Shown one piece after another: positions 1 through 9,505 of a DNA stretch of 64,000 nucleotides. The stretch comes from Bacillus sp. BA3 (GTDB lineage: Bacteria > Bacillota > Bacilli > Bacillales > DSM-1321), in assembly GCA_002835675.1 (NCBI GenBank), contig PIZR01000002.1:186001-250000 (forward strand), written 5' to 3'. The notes below the pieces were generated by a model, which was given only the letters and a program-made list of their open reading frames with translations, searched no databases and was not told where the DNA came from. The position numbers and the translations under genes were made by a program. Numbering within the stretch: position 1 is the first letter of the stretch; the number at the start of each line of letters is the position of its first letter.

Positions 1-116
1 GGCCAAAATGCTTCAGTTTTCCCAGGATATTCTGAATAATCTTTCGGAATATTCGGTTTACGGTCCGCGGAGATACGCGAGTCACCTACGAATTTCATAC
101 CTTTCCCACGATGCAT
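1..116 (-). CDS. qcrC: Menaquinol:cytochrome c reductase cytochrome c subunit QcrC, N-terminal fragment
   Basis: Only the first 38 codons are in the window. The protein begins MHRGKGMKFVGDSRI and continues through a KPNIPKDYSEYPGKTEAFWP stretch, the conserved start of Bacillus QcrC, the fused cytochrome b C-terminal part/cytochrome c subunit of the bc complex. The ATG at 116 has a strong AGGAGGGG ribosome binding site. It is the last gene of the qcrA-qcrB-qcrC operon and starts 56 bases after the qcrB stop. The haem c motif lies outside the window, so activity cannot be judged. Confidence 0.93.
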   Translation of the reverse strand, partial: MHRGKGMKFVGDSRISADRKPNIPKDYSEYPGKTEAFW

Positions 117-172
117 TGAACAATTCCCCTCCTTTATGAAAAGGTTTTTTTGGTTTTTGGTTCACCATTCTT

Positions 173-847
173 TTATAGCGGACCTGAAATACCTTGTTTT
201 CGGATCATCAGGAAATGAGCCGCTAGTAAAGCAAATAATGCTGCTGGCAGGAAGAATACATGAATCGCAAAGAATCGTGTCAATGTCTGTGCACCAACGA
301 TTGTTGGATCTCCTGCTATCAAAGTCTTGAGTGCCGGTCCCATTAACGGTACCGATTCGACAATTGTCAAAGTAACTTTCGTTGCGAATAGCGCTTTCAT
401 ATCCCATGGCAATAAATAACCAGTCAAGCCTAGCGCCAGCATAATGAAGAAAATCAATACGCCGACCATCCAGTTCAATTCACGCGGTTTTTTGTAAGCT
501 CCCTGGAAGAAGACACGAAGAGTATGTAAAAACATCATAACGATAACTAGACTTGCTCCCCAGTGATGCATACCACGGACAATTTGACCGAAGGCAACTT
601 CATTTTGTAAATAATAAACAGATTCCCAAGCGTTTTTAATGTCCGGGACATAGTACATCGTCAAGAACATGCCTGACAAGATTTGGATGACCGTAATAAA
701 GAAAGTTAACCCACCAAAACAATATACGAATGCAGAAAAATGATGTGCGGGGTTAACATGTTCAGGAACCTCATGGTCAGCAATATCCCGCCATAACGGC
801 GTAATATCTAAACGCTCGTCCACCCAGTCATATAACTTTGTTAGCAA
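173..847 (-). CDS. qcrB: Menaquinol:cytochrome c reductase cytochrome b subunit QcrB
   Basis: Membrane cytochrome b (224 aa, the usual short Bacillus length) that oxidises menaquinol in the bc complex. It has four transmembrane helices, with histidine pairs around 94/95-108 and 196-211 for the two b haems, and Cys43 in VYCFGG, which in B. subtilis binds an extra covalent haem. The start is a TTG at 847, chosen because the MLTKLYDWVDERLDITPLWR start matches the family; it lies only 3 bases after the qcrA stop, suggesting translational coupling. Middle gene of qcrABC. Confidence 0.95.
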   Translation of the reverse strand: MLTKLYDWVDERLDITPLWRDIADHEVPEHVNPAHHFSAFVYCFGGLTFFITVIQILSGMFLTMYYVPDIKNAWESVYYLQNEVAFGQIVRGMHHWGASLVIVMMFLHTLRVFFQGAYKKPRELNWMVGVLIFFIMLALGLTGYLLPWDMKALFATKVTLTIVESVPLMGPALKTLIAGDPTIVGAQTLTRFFAIHVFFLPAALFALLAAHFLMIRKQGISGPL

Positions 848-850
848 TGT

Positions 851-1357
851 TTACGCCTCCCCGTGCGGTTTTAGTTGACCCAAATAAAGTATTCCATCTT
901 TTTCTTTCGTGTCAAAGACATCCAATGGTGAAACCGGCGGTGTCCCTTTGACATTCATCCCATCTTTCGTATACCTGCCATAATGGCAAGGACAGAAAAA
1001 TTGATTCGGATTAGTCTTATCCGTATTCCAGCCTACCGTACAGCCTAAATGCTTACAGATTGGAGATAAAGCAACGATCTTACCGTCATCCGTTTTGTAA
1101 ACCCAAGCTGTATTTGTTTCTTCAGACTCATACCACCCATCGACCTGTTTAAAACTAAAGTCGACACGGGTTGGTTCGGTAGTCAGTTCACCTACCTTCT
1201 GTTTAGTTGCAACGTAATCCCCGCCTTTATCTGCTGATAATACAGGATCAATTGCAAACCTAACCATAGGCATCAACATACCGGCCGCCATAAATCCACC
1301 AACGCCAGTAAGTGTGTAATTAAGGAATTGACGTCGTGAAACATTATGCTTGCTCAT
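851..1357 (-). CDS. qcrA: Rieske iron-sulfur subunit QcrA of the menaquinol:cytochrome c reductase
   Basis: Rieske [2Fe-2S] protein (168 aa) that passes electrons from menaquinol to the cytochrome c part of the complex. A twin-arginine motif SRRQFL at residues 7-12 is followed by a hydrophobic helix, as expected for Tat-dependent insertion. The cluster ligands are visible as CKHLGC (101-106) and CPCH (122-125). First gene of the qcr operon; a good SigA-type promoter lies about 80 bases upstream. Confidence 0.96.
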   Translation of the reverse strand: MSKHNVSRRQFLNYTLTGVGGFMAAGMLMPMVRFAIDPVLSADKGGDYVATKQKVGELTTEPTRVDFSFKQVDGWYESEETNTAWVYKTDDGKIVALSPICKHLGCTVGWNTDKTNPNQFFCPCHYGRYTKDGMNVKGTPPVSPLDVFDTKEKDGILYLGQLKPHGEA

Positions 1358-1436
1358 GCGTTTTCCCCCCCTCTATTACTATACTGAGAGCCCAAAGGAC
1401 CAATAAATAGCGACACTATAAAACTAGGACATTTCC

Positions 1437-1465
1437 ATGATATCTCAATAATTTACCAAGGTCAA
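1437..1465 (-). promoter_or_regulatory. Predicted SigA promoter of qcrABC
   Basis: On the minus strand: -35 TTGACC (1460-1465), 17-base spacer, -10 TATCAT (1437-1442). It lies 80 bases upstream of the qcrA start in the qcrA-ypiF gap. Read by eye only; no start-site data. Confidence 0.55.
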
Positions 1466-1517
1466 TATTTGTAAAACCCAAAAGGTGGCAACTATGTGTC
1501 AAATAATGCGAAAAATC

Positions 1518-1979
1518 CTACTTTTTTTCATTTTTCCAATTATAAGAGAAAATATCAAGGATTTGGAGAACTTGCTGGTTAATCATTTCCCTTGCTTGTT
1601 CAATTTCAAGCCCTTCCAAGGGGATGGCAGGAATCCATACTAAATTATTTTCTAATTCCCGCTCTTCCTTTTTCCACTCGAAATCCGATGTAAGAAAAAA
1701 AACATGCTCGAAATTATTTTCTTTCACTTCATTGGCCCAACGCTTTAACCGCTCAACCTTATCCAATTCACCACTTAAGTAGTGAAATGTTGGCAATAGA
1801 AGAATCCTTCCTTTCATCTGCTTTTCAATTTCCAAGCTTAAAATGGTAAGAAATTCATTCATTGAGCCCGTTTGCTTCATTTGCCCTCGAAAAGATAGGG
1901 GAACCAAAGGAATTAAAACGGTATCCACATACTCTTTTGACTGCATATACATGTCAAGATCTTTTGCTGTCCACTTCAT
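1518..1979 (-). CDS. ypiF: YpiF family protein (DUF2487)
   Basis: Conserved soluble protein of unknown function (153 aa), recognised by sequence (MKWTAKDLDMYM start) and by its B. subtilis position between ypiB and qcrA. It is rich in charged residues and has no signal peptide or membrane segment. It is separated from ypiB by a terminator, so it probably starts a transcript that may continue into qcrABC. No biochemical role is known to me. Confidence 0.85.
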   Translation of the reverse strand: MKWTAKDLDMYMQSKEYVDTVLIPLVPLSFRGQMKQTGSMNEFLTILSLEIEKQMKGRILLLPTFHYLSGELDKVERLKRWANEVKENNFEHVFFLTSDFEWKKEERELENNLVWIPAIPLEGLEIEQAREMINQQVLQILDIFSYNWKNEKK

Positions 1980-2097
1980 GTTTTTTCTTCACTCCCGATT
2001 TTTAAATCAACTCCTTATCATTTTACCATTATTTTTATAACATCTTTACCATATACCCATAGTCTTTACAAAAATGTGGATTTTATCAATGTTTTAT

Positions 2098-2131
2098 AAA
2101 AAATAAAAACCTTTCCTGATTACGGAAAGGT
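2098..2131 (-). terminator. Intrinsic terminator after ypiB
   Basis: Stem ACCTTTCC / GGAAAGGT with a 7-base loop, followed on the minus strand by a T-rich tail (TTTTATTTTTT). It ends the ypiA-ypiB transcript. Confidence 0.85.
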
Positions 2132-2140
2132 CAATTTATT

Positions 2141-2692
2141 TCATCCAAGTACTTTTAATTGATTCAATTGTTCGGTTAAGTTCTTAAATGCTTGTTCATC
2201 ATGCTTATCAAGGGCTTCATCGATTTCCTTAAGCAGACGGTCCCTTTGAAAATACAACATGCTTCTTTCCAAAAATTGTTCAGCAAGCAGCTGGTCTTTT
2301 TCATTCGATGCCGTTGATTTCGGCATGAAGGGATTGTTCTCGAGTACCGCTGCATATTGATAGGAAGAATAAGAAGATTTAAAATTAAGCTGAATATAAA
2401 TGTCTTCATCTCGATTTAAACGGATATCATGAAAAGATTTCTCTGCATCGGTCGTCATGATATTGGACTTATAGAACCTGAAAGGGACCTCATCCACACA
2501 ATGTGTCGACATAATCAGTCCACGTGGGCAATATTGTGCATTTTCTACAAAATGAACCTTTTTCATTAGTTGATCATGACTCATTAAGTAATTCAATATC
2601 CACACACATTCTCTTCGTTTCAGTTGATAATGATTTAAAAACCACCGAATAAAATCCTTCTTCTCATTCACAGAAACAGGGGCAGCCACCAT
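2141..2692 (-). CDS. ypiB: YpiB/ReoY family protein (UPF0302)
   Basis: 183-aa cytoplasmic protein of the UPF0302/YpiB family. The Listeria homologue ReoY is needed for ClpCP-dependent degradation of MurA, coupling peptidoglycan precursor synthesis to PrkA signalling; B. subtilis YpiB has been linked to the same pathway together with its neighbour YpiA. The N-terminal part ([20 protein letters not shown], residues 14-33) is the most conserved. It follows ypiA by 41 bases, so the two are co-transcribed. Function here is by homology only. Confidence 0.88.
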   Translation of the reverse strand: MVAAPVSVNEKKDFIRWFLNHYQLKRRECVWILNYLMSHDQLMKKVHFVENAQYCPRGLIMSTHCVDEVPFRFYKSNIMTTDAEKSFHDIRLNRDEDIYIQLNFKSSYSSYQYAAVLENNPFMPKSTASNEKDQLLAEQFLERSMLYFQRDRLLKEIDEALDKHDEQAFKNLTEQLNQLKVLG

Positions 2693-2733
2693 GAATTCCC
2701 TCCTCTGTCTAGATTTAGTTTCGTTTCACTTAT

Positions 2734-4005
2734 CTACATTTCATCTTTGCTTTCACCTAGCCGCTCCAAAATCATCGCATACTCATCATTCGCCGGGTTC
2801 ATCTCAAGGAGCTTATTAAATACTTCTCTAGATGTGGCTCTGTCTCCTTCTTCAATTAAAAAGAAACCATAATCTTCAAGGAAATCTTGATTGTTCTTGA
2901 ATGAATTATATGCTTTATGATAGCTGGTTAATGACTCTTTAAATTGTTCAGTATGCTGATATGATACAGCAGCTATCCATTCAAACTGCGGATCATCCTC
3001 TCCATATCGCCTTACTTCACCAATACACTCCAATACATCTTCATACCTTTCGTGGTGCATATACAATTTCAAGAGGGTGAGTGCAGCTTCCAGGTATCCC
3101 GGATCAATGGCTAGTGCTTCTTTAAATAGATTTTCCGCCTCTTCATCAAGCCCGCTTTTCAAGGCTATCTTTCCACCAAAGAAGAAAAGTTCCTTATTGA
3201 ATTCATCAGCCTTGATTCCTTCTTTGACTGTTTTCAAGGCATTTTCCAAATCTTCAAGATGTTCATAACTCTTTGCCAGGTACAAATATAAAGAATGGTA
3301 TTCATGATCTAATTCTTTCAGTTCAATGAACTTTCGTACGGCTGTGTCATAAAGACCTGCCTGAAATGCTGTAAATGCATATTCAAATAGGGTATTGATT
3401 TCAAGTCCATCCTTTAAGGCCTTTTCAAAATGCGGAAGGGCCTCCTCGAACTTCCCCGAACTGCTTAATGCTTCAGCAAGCCTCTGATTGACATTAACAC
3501 CAGCGATTTCTTGTTCCTGTTCCAAAACCTTTATGTAATTTGCAATGGCTTCCTGATCCCTTCCTTGATGAAAGAACAGTTCAGCTAGTGCAAAATCAAT
3601 GATGATCTCATCTGGAAGCATTTCCTTGGCCTGCAGTAATTTCCTTTCGCTGACCTCGTCCATCCCCTGTAATTGATAGAGGTCCGCTTCCAAAAGCAAA
3701 GCACTTGGATATACTTCATCATCTGCACTTACTTTTTCAAGCATCAGCATCGCTTCATCTTCCTGGTCCATGTCAATCAGGATTTCTGCCAACGAAACAA
3801 TTAATTCTCCTTCATTGGGATAGAGTTGCAGCAGATGTTCAAAAAGATCCTTTGCCTCCTCCGCAAAACCAAGCTGGAGCATTTCTTCGGCCAGCAACAA
3901 TATGTCCTCTGCTGACTCTGATGATTTAATTCGATTTATATGTTTAAGAGCTTCTGTTAATTCCCCTTTTTTTAAATGCTGTATAACTTGTTCCACTGTG
4001 TTCAT
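2734..4005 (-). CDS. ypiA: TPR-repeat protein YpiA
   Basis: 423-aa protein made almost entirely of tetratricopeptide repeats (helix pairs with the alternating A/L/Y pattern from about residue 30 to 415), with no signal peptide. It is the B. subtilis YpiA homologue by position and sequence; YpiA is reported to act with YpiB in control of MurAA stability. First gene of the ypiA-ypiB transcript, with a putative promoter (TTGTTC, 17 bases, TACATT) just upstream. Confidence 0.88.
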   Translation of the reverse strand: MNTVEQVIQHLKKGELTEALKHINRIKSSESAEDILLLAEEMLQLGFAEEAKDLFEHLLQLYPNEGELIVSLAEILIDMDQEDEAMLMLEKVSADDEVYPSALLLEADLYQLQGMDEVSERKLLQAKEMLPDEIIIDFALAELFFHQGRDQEAIANYIKVLEQEQEIAGVNVNQRLAEALSSSGKFEEALPHFEKALKDGLEINTLFEYAFTAFQAGLYDTAVRKFIELKELDHEYHSLYLYLAKSYEHLEDLENALKTVKEGIKADEFNKELFFFGGKIALKSGLDEEAENLFKEALAIDPGYLEAALTLLKLYMHHERYEDVLECIGEVRRYGEDDPQFEWIAAVSYQHTEQFKESLTSYHKAYNSFKNNQDFLEDYGFFLIEEGDRATSREVFNKLLEMNPANDEYAMILERLGESKDEM

Positions 4006-4326
4006 TGTTGAATCCTTCCTTTTGCATGATAGACTTGGTCCCTAGTCATACACACTCACGCCATAATGTAACATACTCTGCCATTAAGAACAAAATACCA
4101 TATAATCGCGAGATGCATAGTAAACAGTATTCATTAGTTTACCATACTGTAGCCCTGTATTCCATCGATGAAGTCCCCTCCCATTCTCATTAAAAAAAGG
4201 TTACTAGTTAATTCTCCACGCTATGGTAAATCTCCTTTTTGATCATGAACACCATTTTCATCATTTTCATGATCAATACAGATAGAAAAAGCCCAAATGT
4301 TAGCGCTTTCAACACTTTCCGGCATT
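4006..4326. other. Intergenic region ypiA-aroA
   Basis: About 320 bases without a gene. On the minus strand the ypiA-proximal part has a plausible promoter for ypiA, TTGTTC-17-TACATT, ending about 60 bases before its start. Otherwise it is AT-rich and I see no RNA motif or coding potential. Confidence 0.5.
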
Positions 4327-4369
4327 TAAAAAAAGTTTACAGACCAAATAAGGTATGTAAACTTTTTTT
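4327..4369 (-). terminator. Intrinsic terminator after aroA
   Basis: Perfect 14-base stem (AAAAAAAGTTTACA / TGTAAACTTTTTTT), 14-base loop, T run at the end, starting 5 bases after the aroA stop. It closes the aromatic gene cluster. Confidence 0.92.
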
Positions 4370-4373
4370 ATAT

Positions 4374-5660
4374 TCACTTTATCAATTGCGTCAAATGCCC
4401 AAAAAATTGTGGATATGATACATCTATGGCATCAGGGTCCGCAAGTTCCACTTCCCCATCCGTTATCAAAGCCGCTACAGCAAGCATCATCCCGATACGA
4501 TGGTCCCCATGGCTTGTAACCTTACCACCATTCAAGGCTTTACGCCCTTTGATGATCAATCCGTCTGCTGTCGGGGTTATATCTGCGCCCAGGACGGAAA
4601 GCTCATTTGCAACAGTATCAATTCGATTCGTCTCTTTTACTTTAAGTTCTGCTGCATCCTTGATTGTCGTTATCCCTTCAGCCTGTGTTGCCAGGAGTGC
4701 AATTACCGGTATTTCATCGATGAGACGGGGAATTAAATCACCGCTGATGGTCGTTCCCTTTAGCCGGGAGCTTCTGACAGTGATGTCTCCTGCAGGTTCA
4801 CCCTTACTCGTCTTCTTCTCAATCGTAATATCCGCCCCCATCGATTTCATGACTTCGATGATTCCAGTCCTTGTCGAATTAAGACCGACATTCTTTAAAA
4901 CCACTTCACTATTTTCCGTAATCGCTGCAGCCACCATGAAGAAAGCCGCTGAAGAAATATCACCCGGGACATGGATGGTAGTCCCCTTGAAGACTTGGTT
5001 TCCGCTTACTTTAATCGTTTGACCGTCTTTTTCGATTCTTCCGCCAAACTCTTGAATCATTCGTTCTGTATGATCCCGGGTCTCTTCCGGTTCGATAATG
5101 ATCGTTTCACCTTCTGCCTGTAAACCGGCCAAGATTATCGCTGACTTCACCTGCGCACTTGCCACAGGCAATTCATAGCGAAACCCTTGTAACTTGCCTC
5201 CTCTAATGAAGAGGGGGGTGTATTCGGCTCCTTTTCGACCGTCAATGACCGCTCCCATTTGACGAAGAGGGTTGACTACCCGGGTCATTGGACGTTTAGC
5301 TATCGATTCGTCACCTGCCAAAACGGCCGAAAATTCCTGCCCTGCCAAAATGCCCATCATTAACCTGATCGTGGTACCAGAGTTTCCGACATCCAGTACT
5401 GATTCCGGTTCCTTTAATCCATTAAAACCTTTGCCTTCAATTTTGACGTGCTGGCCATCTTGTTCAATATGAACTCCAAGCTGTTTAAAACAGGAAATCG
5501 TACTTAAACAATCGGCTCCTGGAAGAAAATTAGTGACTGTCGTTTCCCCCTCGGCAAGGGCTCCGAACATTATCGAACGATGGGAGATCGACTTATCTCC
5601 AGGTATGGCAATCGAACCACGTAATGATTGGATGTTCGTTTGTAATTTTTTTGTATTCAT
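4374..5660 (-). CDS. aroA: 3-phosphoshikimate 1-carboxyvinyltransferase (EPSP synthase)
   Basis: Joins shikimate-3-phosphate and phosphoenolpyruvate to give EPSP, the sixth step of the shikimate pathway (called aroE in B. subtilis). 428 aa with the family landmarks [10 protein letters not shown] (residues 20-29), [12 protein letters not shown] (about 92-103) and the C-terminal HGDHRIGM active-site loop. Start at ATG 5660 behind AAGGATG. Last gene of the cluster, 23 bases after tyrA, before a strong terminator. Full length and apparently intact. Confidence 0.97.
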   Translation of the reverse strand: MNTKKLQTNIQSLRGSIAIPGDKSISHRSIMFGALAEGETTVTNFLPGADCLSTISCFKQLGVHIEQDGQHVKIEGKGFNGLKEPESVLDVGNSGTTIRLMMGILAGQEFSAVLAGDESIAKRPMTRVVNPLRQMGAVIDGRKGAEYTPLFIRGGKLQGFRYELPVASAQVKSAIILAGLQAEGETIIIEPEETRDHTERMIQEFGGRIEKDGQTIKVSGNQVFKGTTIHVPGDISSAAFFMVAAAITENSEVVLKNVGLNSTRTGIIEVMKSMGADITIEKKTSKGEPAGDITVRSSRLKGTTISGDLIPRLIDEIPVIALLATQAEGITTIKDAAELKVKETNRIDTVANELSVLGADITPTADGLIIKGRKALNGGKVTSHGDHRIGMMLAVAALITDGEVELADPDAIDVSYPQFFGHLTQLIK

Positions 5661-5683
5661 AAAACCATCCTTCCCTATAAATG

Positions 5684-6787
5684 TTATGCCAGGATCGTTT
5701 CATAATCTGTATGTCTTGAAATACACTCTGCAGCTTTTATGCGGTCAACATCCGTTTGGAAGCTGATGACCAGCACACCGTATATCTCTTCCCTGGTTTC
5801 AATGATCCTTATGTTTGTAATGCTGATACCTTCTTGTGCCAAATATCCGGTAATCTCAGAAATTATTCCGGCATAATCCGGTATATCGATATATAAATCA
5901 TAAAACGCTGGTATGGCGCCTTTCGCATGTGTTGGCAAATCATCCCTGAAGATCTTGGCATCGGTAAAGAATCGAAGGATTTCTTCACTATCTTCATTCG
6001 CGACCAGGCCTTTTATATGCTCCATTTCATTCAGCCAATCATTCATTAATTCAAGTAACACATCCCGGTTATGTAACAAAATGTCACGCCACATTTCCGG
6101 ACTGCTTGAAGCAATTCTTGTAATATCCCTAAATCCACCTGCTGCAAGCCTTGAAATCAACTTATTTTCCTTACTGTAATTTTCTGCCTGCTTAACGAGC
6201 CCTGATGCGACAATATGCGGGAAATGACTAATGACCCCAGTCAGCTTATCATGCATGGCAGGACTCACAACCAGAAAGTTCGCTCTTGTTCCTTGCAGCC
6301 ACCCTTTCAGCTGCTCGACTTTTTCTTCTTCGATGGAATCTCCAGGAGTAAGCAAATAAAATGCATGTTCGAATAAATGCAATTTGGCTGCCGCAGCACC
6401 GCTTTTATGGGAACCAGCCATAGGGTGCCCCCCGATGAAGGCCACCCCTTTATCTATCAATGGTTTTGCTGCCTTAACGACTGTATCCTTCGTACTTCCT
6501 GCATCCGATATAAGGACATCACTTTTTAAATCCATTTCAGCCAATTGAGCTAAAATCTTCACGGTTTCATTGACAGGCACAGCAAGTAGAATCAAATCAG
6601 CATCACATGCTCCCGCTTCCAATGATGATACAGAATCATCAATGATCCCCAATAGCATCGATAGTTGAATATTCTTTTCACTTAGGTCCGTACCAACAAT
6701 CACGGCTTCAGGATGTGCATGGCGTACAGCCATGGCCAATGATCCGCCAATTAGACCTAGACCTATTACAAAAACCTTACCTTTCAC
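5684..6787 (-). CDS. tyrA: Prephenate dehydrogenase with ACT domain
   Basis: NAD-dependent oxidative decarboxylation of prephenate to 4-hydroxyphenylpyruvate in tyrosine synthesis. Residues 5-20 hold the nucleotide-binding GLGLIGGS loop; the GGHPMAGSH active-site motif lies near 140. The last ~70 residues (from about 295) form an ACT domain, consistent with tyrosine feedback inhibition known in the family. The start is a GTG at 6787 with a purine-rich GGGGGAGAG site. It sits between hisC and aroA, as in B. subtilis. Confidence 0.96.
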   Translation of the reverse strand: MKGKVFVIGLGLIGGSLAMAVRHAHPEAVIVGTDLSEKNIQLSMLLGIIDDSVSSLEAGACDADLILLAVPVNETVKILAQLAEMDLKSDVLISDAGSTKDTVVKAAKPLIDKGVAFIGGHPMAGSHKSGAAAAKLHLFEHAFYLLTPGDSIEEEKVEQLKGWLQGTRANFLVVSPAMHDKLTGVISHFPHIVASGLVKQAENYSKENKLISRLAAGGFRDITRIASSSPEMWRDILLHNRDVLLELMNDWLNEMEHIKGLVANEDSEEILRFFTDAKIFRDDLPTHAKGAIPAFYDLYIDIPDYAGIISEITGYLAQEGISITNIRIIETREEIYGVLVISFQTDVDRIKAAECISRHTDYETILA

Positions 6788-6834
6788 TCTTCTCTCCCCC
6801 GCATCTATTGTGCTCCTCTAGGTTTGATGAAACG

Positions 6835-7947
6835 TTAAAGCAGCGAATCAGAAGGTGCCTCAACTTCATTCAAAAAAGTTTTAATAGCGTTAATCATTCC
6901 TTCATTTTCTTCCGTCGAACCAACCGTGACCCTTAGGCTGTTAGGAAAACCGAAAGATTTCCCCGACCTTGCAATGTATCCGCGCTCAAGCAAATATTGA
7001 AACACCACATCGGCATCCTGTTTAAAATGGATAAAGATGAAATTACCTTGTGACGGGTAATAAGCTAAATTTACCTTATTGCAAAATTCATAGTACTGCT
7101 TGAGCCCTTTTTGATTTTCTTCCTTGCATTTTTCAATGAAGGCTTGATCTTCCAAAGCGACGATAGCAATATTCTGTGCGAATGTGTTGACATTGAATGG
7201 TTCCCGGGATGGATCCAGTTTCTGGATGATATCCTCATCCGCCAATCCGTACCCTACCCTAAAACTGGCAAGTCCATAGATTTTTGAGAATGTCCGGAGT
7301 ATGATCAAATTTTTATATTTATTAATCCATTGATTCGTTCTCGGGTAATCCTCAGCCGTTGCATATTCACAGTAAGCTTCATCCAAAACGATAAGTACAT
7401 CTTCCGGCACTCTTTCAATGAATGATAATAAGTCCTGTTCCGAAATGTATTTACCTGTTGGATTATTTGGTGTACAAAGCCAGACAACAGCTGTTTTTTC
7501 ATCTATGACTTTAAGCATTCCTTCTAGATCATGAGCACCATCAATATGAGGAACTTCCCTGATTTCCGCACCTTCTAGCGTGGCATTATGGCGGTACTGT
7601 GAAAAAGTGCCTGTTGCCATGACCGTATTCTTTCCAGCTCCCAATAGGCTTCTGGAGATGATTTGAATGTTCTCATCAGATCCATTTCCAAAAATAAGCT
7701 GAGTTTCTTTCACACCTGTATGTTTTGCAACAGCTTCCCTTAGCATCGTTGCATACCCATCTGGATAGATGGCAAACGAATGGGTTGAATTCCTAACGGA
7801 CTCCTGTACCTTTTCCGAACAGCCGAAAGGATTTTCATTTGAAGCTAATTTCGTGATTTTTTCCAATCCGTATAATTTTTTCACTTCATCAGTGGATTTT
7901 CCCGGTTGATAAGACTTCAAGGAAAGGACCGCTTCATTCCATTTCAT
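6835..7947 (-). CDS. hisC: Histidinol-phosphate / aromatic aminotransferase HisC
   Basis: PLP-dependent class II aminotransferase used in histidine synthesis and, in Bacillus, in the last step of tyrosine and phenylalanine synthesis, which explains its place in the aromatic cluster. 370 aa; the Schiff-base lysine is in TFSKIYGLASFRVGYG (Lys about 222). I start at ATG 7947, behind GAGGTG at 6-base spacing, rather than at the upstream GTG at 7956, which overlaps that site. In B. subtilis trpA precedes hisC; here aroH does. Confidence 0.95.
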   Translation of the reverse strand: MKWNEAVLSLKSYQPGKSTDEVKKLYGLEKITKLASNENPFGCSEKVQESVRNSTHSFAIYPDGYATMLREAVAKHTGVKETQLIFGNGSDENIQIISRSLLGAGKNTVMATGTFSQYRHNATLEGAEIREVPHIDGAHDLEGMLKVIDEKTAVVWLCTPNNPTGKYISEQDLLSFIERVPEDVLIVLDEAYCEYATAEDYPRTNQWINKYKNLIILRTFSKIYGLASFRVGYGLADEDIIQKLDPSREPFNVNTFAQNIAIVALEDQAFIEKCKEENQKGLKQYYEFCNKVNLAYYPSQGNFIFIHFKQDADVVFQYLLERGYIARSGKSFGFPNSLRVTVGSTEENEGMINAIKTFLNEVEAPSDSLL

Positions 7948-7970
7948 GTCAATCACCTCTATATTTTTAT

Positions 7971-7982
7971 CACTTTAAAGTA
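7971..7982. promoter_or_regulatory. Imperfect palindrome upstream of hisC
   Basis: CACTTTAAAGTA, 11 of 12 bases identical to the perfect palindrome upstream of aroC (10697-10708). It lies 24 bases before the hisC start in the short aroH-hisC gap. Possible operator; no protein can be assigned. Confidence 0.3.
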
Positions 7983-8028
7983 AGAAAGTGTGAGAATAGT
8001 ATATCATATTCATAGATTTAAAATCATC

Positions 8029-8397
8029 TTATATCTGCTTTGTCAAATCTGGCCGTAATACCGTAGCCCCTGCCTGGTATACATGCTGTATCTCTTTTTG
8101 AGATTTCGTCGTATTTACATGGATCATGACCCGAATGCAAAATGGCAAGGAATTGCTGACCGGTATTTCCTTCATGCATGTAACCGGTACATAAGTCCAG
8201 CCTTCGAATTTCCTCAAGGCTTTGGCAGGGAAGACAGAACGAATCTCTTCCGTAGCAGAAAAAAACACAGAAGCTACCATTTCGGGATCAATCTCGTTGA
8301 CCTGAATGATCTCTGCCATCAACTTTTCGGCAGCGGAAATCACTTCCATTTCCGTGTCTCTTTCTACAGTAGTGGCACCCCTTATTCCTCTTATCAC
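8029..8397 (-). CDS. aroH: Chorismate mutase AroH
   Basis: Monofunctional AroH-type chorismate mutase (122 aa) converting chorismate to prephenate. The IRGIRGATTVERD start carries the catalytic arginine (Arg6 here, Arg7 in B. subtilis), and the C-terminal CIRVMIHV and HVYQAGATVLRPDL stretches carry the other active-site residues. The start is a GTG at 8397 behind a GGGGGGA site. It follows aroB by 25 bases. In B. subtilis the trp genes follow; here hisC follows after 81 bases. Confidence 0.95.
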   Translation of the reverse strand: MIRGIRGATTVERDTEMEVISAAEKLMAEIIQVNEIDPEMVASVFFSATEEIRSVFPAKALRKFEGWTYVPVTCMKEIPVSNSLPFCIRVMIHVNTTKSQKEIQHVYQAGATVLRPDLTKQI

Positions 8398-8422
8398 ACA
8401 TAGTCCCCCCTTCTCCTGAACT

Positions 8423-9502
8423 CTATATCATATCGGCCATTTCCTCTATCAGCTCAGTGTCGGCTATATCCATTAATAGCGGTGACCCCACTTCGTTTAG
8501 CAGGACAAAAGTAGCTGAATCATTGACCGATTTTTTGTCTGTTTTCATTAATTCAAGCAGCATTGCATGTTCAAGCCTGGTCGGAATCGTTATTTGATAG
8601 CCTAAAGAAGATACCCAGCTAATAAACTCATCCAGTTTAAAATCGAGACCCACTTTCTTTTTGCTTAATCTAAGAGCATATACCATCCCGATTAAAATGG
8701 ATTCCCCATGCGTGAAGTTTCCGTATCCCATTGAACCTTCCACTGCATGACCGAGCGTATGACCAAAATTCAAAAAGGCACGAATGCCGTTTTCCTTCTC
8801 ATCCTCTTCGACAATTTTAGCTTTGATTCCAATCCCTTTTGTAATCATTGTCAGAAATTGCTCATCCGTTATATCATTCAAATCAACAATATTCGACTTT
8901 AACCATAGATAAAATTCATTATCTGCTATCAATGAATGTTTAATGACTTCTGCAAAACCTGACCTTAATTCTTTAAGGGGCAGAGTTTTTAAAAATTCAA
9001 GATCATAAATGACCGCTTCAGGCTGATGAAAGGCCCCAATCATATTTTTCCCTAGCGGGTGATTGATGGCAACCTTGCCGCCCACTGCACTATCGTGGGC
9101 GAGTAAAGTCGTCGGAACCTGTATAAATGGAATCCCTCTCATAAATGTAGCCGCAACAAATCCAGCCAAATCACCTACTGCACCACCGCCAAGGGCGATA
9201 ATCAATGACTTGCGATTAATCTGTTGAGTTAAGCAGAAGCTTTGGCATTCATAAAACACATCGAATGTTTTAGCATGCTCCCCTTCTGGCACTACATGAT
9301 GCAGAACAGGTTTCCCCGTCTTGATCAGGGCGTTTTTCACGGTCTGCAAATGAAGTGCCGCCACTTTCTCATCAGTAATGATCAGAATCTTGTTTAGATG
9401 ATTTAATTCATGTGATATTAATTCGGGCAATTCATTTATTGCCTTCTTGCCAATTAAAACCGGATATTGCTTGGAAGCCGTTTTTATTTGGATGGATTCC
9501 AT
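8423..9502 (-). CDS. aroB: 3-dehydroquinate synthase
   Basis: NAD- and metal-dependent cyclisation of DAHP to 3-dehydroquinate, second step of the shikimate pathway. 359 aa with the nucleotide-binding GGGAVGDLAGFVAATFMRG segment (about 104-122) and the metal ligands in GFAEVIKH and FGHTLGHA. It begins 3 bases after the aroC stop, so translation is probably coupled. Confidence 0.97.
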   Translation of the reverse strand: MESIQIKTASKQYPVLIGKKAINELPELISHELNHLNKILIITDEKVAALHLQTVKNALIKTGKPVLHHVVPEGEHAKTFDVFYECQSFCLTQQINRKSLIIALGGGAVGDLAGFVAATFMRGIPFIQVPTTLLAHDSAVGGKVAINHPLGKNMIGAFHQPEAVIYDLEFLKTLPLKELRSGFAEVIKHSLIADNEFYLWLKSNIVDLNDITDEQFLTMITKGIGIKAKIVEEDEKENGIRAFLNFGHTLGHAVEGSMGYGNFTHGESILIGMVYALRLSKKKVGLDFKLDEFISWVSSLGYQITIPTRLEHAMLLELMKTDKKSVNDSATFVLLNEVGSPLLMDIADTELIEEMADMI

Positions 9503-9505
9503 GAT

